A DNA stretch of 32,749 nt from an uncultured Verrucomicrobia subdivision 3 bacterium. Its GTDB lineage: Bacteria; Verrucomicrobiota; Verrucomicrobiia; Limisphaerales; UBA11358. A program made the position numbers and the translations under genes. Below, one piece after another: positions 31,227-32,749 of the stretch; the first letter of the stretch is position 1; the number at the start of each line of letters is the position of its first letter. Below the pieces are notes generated by a model that had not been told where the DNA came from, ran no database searches, and saw nothing but the letters and a program-made list of their open reading frames with translations. The stretch is taken from positions 1 through 32,749 of the forward strand of contig CAIWFB010000322.1 of NCBI GenBank assembly GCA_903911825.1. Reading direction: 5' to 3'.

Positions 31227-31399
31227 TGAAACGGCCGGGGCCAGCTAGGTGAGCGAACCAACTAGGTCGAAAAGGCGGGGTTTTAGTGATTTTTCCGGGT
31301 TGGCAAGGTCGTTTGGCGAGGAAACTGACCTTTGACCAACGGGAACCGGCCGAGCTGGCTCCAACCCATTACAGCCAGCGCCGACGGCGCGAATGATCC

Positions 31400-31544
31400 T
31401 AGCCCGTAGTTTCAACTGCGGGTTGGCGCCACCAATCCAAACCAGTCCTGCAGGGACGACTGAACCCTAGGCGACCCTGCTTCAGCCGCCCCGGTGGGGC
31501 GGGATTGTTTTTGGCCCTGAACCCGCAGTTGAAACTGCGGGCTA
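31400..31544. repeat. 145-bp MITE-like element with 25-bp terminal inverted repeats
   Basis: The left end (31400-31424, TAGCCCGTAGTTTCAACTGC followed by GGGTT) and the right end (31520-31544) are reverse complements at 24 of 25 positions. The interior contains smaller palindromes such as AGTCCTGCAGGGACGACTGA and GCCCCGGTGGGGC. AGTCCCTGCGGGACT follows just outside at 31553-31567. The style fits dispersed REP/MITE elements common in this bacterial group. No coding capacity is evident. Confidence 0.8.
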
Positions 31545-31659
31545 TTTTCAATAGTCCCTGCGGGACTCCGGCGGGTAGGGCAGAGCTGCCGCTCGGCCGC
31601 GTGGCTAGACCGGCGGATGTTGGTTCCCGCCGCAGATTGCTGGCTGATTTCCGCTCTCG

Positions 31660-31875
31660 GTGCGCGCGGGGCAAGCCGCGCAAGGCGGTGCCACCGGCGG
31701 CATCGACGACACCACGCACCAAGCCGCCGTGGCCCTGCACATCGTGGACACCGTCGTGCGGAATAAATACAAAGCCGACCCCGCCAAGCTGGCCGAATGG
31801 GTCATTGCCAGCCACGTAGAGAAACATACCCCCGCCAAAAAAGTGACGCCCGCCCCCACGCCCAAACCGGTTTGA
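31660..31875 (+). pseudogene. C-terminal remnant of an unrecognised gene
   Basis: The 71-codon frame from a GTG at 31660 reads GGIDDTTHQAAVALHIVDTV, then RNKYKADPAKLAEWVIASHV, and ends with a Lys/Pro-rich tail (KKVTPAPTPKPV). The amphipathic, well-composed middle looks like real protein. The frame is closed by a stop shortly upstream (near 31645), and repeat elements press on both sides. I read it as the tail of a longer gene broken by repeat insertion. I do not recognise the family. A small intact gene is possible. Confidence 0.45.
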
Positions 31876-31881
31876 ACGAAC

Positions 31882-32014
31882 GCCGGGTAGGGACAGACCG
31901 CCGGGCTGTCCCCGCCCGCGCTTTCCCGTTTTTGGGCGGGCGGCGGGGGATTCCGCTGGCCCAAAAGCGGGGAACCGCCAGCGGGGCCGGCGCAGCGCGC
32001 CCAGCCCTACCGGC
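31882..32014. repeat. GC-rich element bounded by GCCGGGTAGGG / CCCTACCGGC
   Basis: GCCGGGTAGGG (31882-31892) and CCCTACCGGC (32005-32014) are inverted copies bounding a very GC-rich 133-bp stretch with further internal palindromes (GCCCGCGC, GGGCGGGCGG). A third GGGTAGGGCAG copy lies at 31573-31583. It begins 7 bp after the stop of the gene remnant. It probably belongs to another dispersed repeat family. Confidence 0.6.
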
Positions 32015-32109
32015 AAAGGCTGCCGAAACCCTAGCTGGACAAAGCGAAACCACAGAATTAACGTCTCCACTCATGAACTGTTACACGCCCTTTCGGCTAC
32101 CGAAAACCT

Positions 32110-32116
32110 GTTAGGC
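32110..32116 (+). other. GTTAGGC core, candidate integron recombination site (R' box)
   Basis: GTTAGGC fits the integron core consensus GTTRRRY and lies 2 bp before the start codon of the next gene. With the following GCAT it forms an 11-bp perfect inverted repeat with ATGCGCCTAAC (32677-32687), which starts right after that gene's stop. A matching upstream R'' box was not found, so this could be the edge of an attI-like or decayed site. Confidence 0.4.
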
Positions 32117-32118
32117 GC

Positions 32119-32676
32119 ATGAAAGCACGCATCTTCAAATTTGTTAAGTGGTTTCTCCTTATTTGGGGTGGCATTTCATTCGTTGCCGCTGTTTATATCG
32201 CAATTTGGTTTGGTCGGTTTGTTTTGCCAAACCCCGCGAAGATTGATTCTGCTTCGCCGCATGATGTTAGCTACGTTCTCGACGGGTGTCATTTTGGTGG
32301 CAAGCAAATTGAGAGAGTCGTTCATAGTTACATCGGTTCCCATGGGTTGCTAGATGGTGGCGATGCTGATGCTTTTGCCATCAAGATTTCCAACATAGAT
32401 GAAGCAGATTTTGTCCCTAAAAAAGACCACCCAAACGAGCATTGGTTTCGTGGCGACCAGCTTCCACCAGTTCTTGACGCTGCTGTGAGTTTGGTTTCTG
32501 GGTGGCATAATAGGTTTCCTTGGTTTCCGACTGGAGCAGAGTTGAGAAGCCCGGAAGTCTATGTGTATCCGATGGACTTTTATTGTTGTTGTGGCAGCGT
32601 TGATCCGGCGATGGCCACATTGGTTTTTGTTCGCAAGACCGACAACATGATGTTTTATTTCAAAGACAGACGATGA
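32119..32676 (+). CDS. Hypothetical membrane-anchored protein in a cassette-like setting
   Basis: This 185-residue protein of unknown family has an N-terminal membrane helix (about 10-33, WFLLIWGGISFVAAVYIAIW) and a soluble domain. The domain contains DVSYVLDGCHFGGKQIERVV, KISNIDEADFVPKKDHP, HWFRGDQLPP and YPMDFYCCCGS (three adjacent cysteines). Base composition is clearly more AT-rich than the core genes. The gene fits exactly between GTTAGGC (2 bp before the ATG) and GCCTAAC (4 bp after the TGA), as integron cassette genes do. The only ribosome-binding candidate is the AGG of TTAGGC. The protein may be an outside acquisition of unknown role. Confidence 0.75.
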   Translation: MKARIFKFVKWFLLIWGGISFVAAVYIAIWFGRFVLPNPAKIDSASPHDVSYVLDGCHFGGKQIERVVHSYIGSHGLLDGGDADAFAIKISNIDEADFVPKKDHPNEHWFRGDQLPPVLDAAVSLVSGWHNRFPWFPTGAELRSPEVYVYPMDFYCCCGSVDPAMATLVFVRKTDNMMFYFKDRR

Positions 32677-32680
32677 ATGC

Positions 32681-32749
32681 GCCTAACCAATCGCGAGCCC
32701 GTGTGAAAACTATTTAAATTAGTGGCTTAGTAAGTGGGTTTCTTAGTTA
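32681..32749 (+). other. Possible attC-like recombination site, cut by the window end
   Basis: GCCTAAC (32681-32687) matches the R'' consensus RYYYAAC. An internal CCC (32698-32700) faces a GGG (32736-32738). The middle has a near-palindrome (ACTATTTAAATTAGT, 32709-32723). The window's last four bases are GTTA, the start of a possible R' box GTTAGGC. The total would be about 72 bp, within the known attC size range. The last three bases of that box are outside the window, so this is a candidate only. Confidence 0.4.

Noticed and set aside
30667-31261. Open frames across the palindromic array (30667-31089 and 31022-31261 minus, 30719-31150 plus)
   Set aside because: They exist because the 63-bp period is a multiple of three and the units are palindromic. 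They give similar 21-residue repeats on both strands, are broken by stops within the array, and run into unrelated sequence.
31399-32070. 223-codon minus-strand frame and overlapping plus frames
   Set aside because: They run through inverted repeats and very GC-rich sequence with few stops by chance. The peptides are low-complexity and resemble no family.

Overview
The window looks like a chromosomal segment of a diderm bacterium of the Planctomycetota-Verrucomicrobiota group, most likely a Verrucomicrobiota of the Pedosphaera/Limisphaerales kind. The reasons are a c-type cytochrome/DUF1549/DUF1553 protein paired with a DUF1501 Tat substrate, a TIGR04073-type exosortase-associated lipoprotein, a complete Tol-Pal operon, GC-rich housekeeping genes, almost no Shine-Dalgarno sequences, and many short dispersed repeats. 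This placement rests on recognised gene families, not on a database search.

Left edge (1-2442): an AT-rich accessory segment. It holds the end of an IS21-like element, a broken SIR2-like gene that the element interrupts, an excisionase-type DNA-binding protein, a tyrosine integrase with a 13-bp tandem repeat just upstream, and a tRNA-Ser(CGA). This is the int-proximal end of an integrated element.

Core (2537-30740): housekeeping and envelope genes. In order they are a fused MsrB-MsrA; the cytochrome/DUF1553 and DUF1501 pair; a polytopic membrane protein with bioD; a convergent GT-C/TPR protein; tolQ-tolR-tolA-tolB-pal ending in a strong terminator; tatA-tatC (the DUF1501 protein is a likely Tat client); a TIGR04073 lipoprotein; ispE; murJ; tyrS; ptsI with a cheX-like gene; efp; nrdR with a conserved hypothetical partner; a HIT-family hydrolase; and a minus-strand operon of a zinc-ribbon-like protein, an AsmA-like protein, proB and mazG. 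Notable details are an EF-P with Asn at the usually modified loop tip, a TatC with a large first periplasmic loop and an extra C-terminal membrane segment, and an NrdR-box-like palindrome in nrdR's own promoter.

Right edge (30741-32749): a repeat-rich accessory zone. Its main feature is an array of five 27-bp palindromes on an exact 63-bp period, separated by 36-bp spacers that all carry AGCT at their exact centre. It resembles a CRISPR array but differs in kind. After it come two MITE-like inverted-repeat elements, a decayed gene fragment, and a lower-GC membrane-protein gene bounded by an 11-bp inverted repeat containing GTTAGGC and GCCTAAC. That boundary looks like an integron gene cassette cut by the window end. 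The palindromic array and the cassette-like gene are the best candidates for something undescribed.
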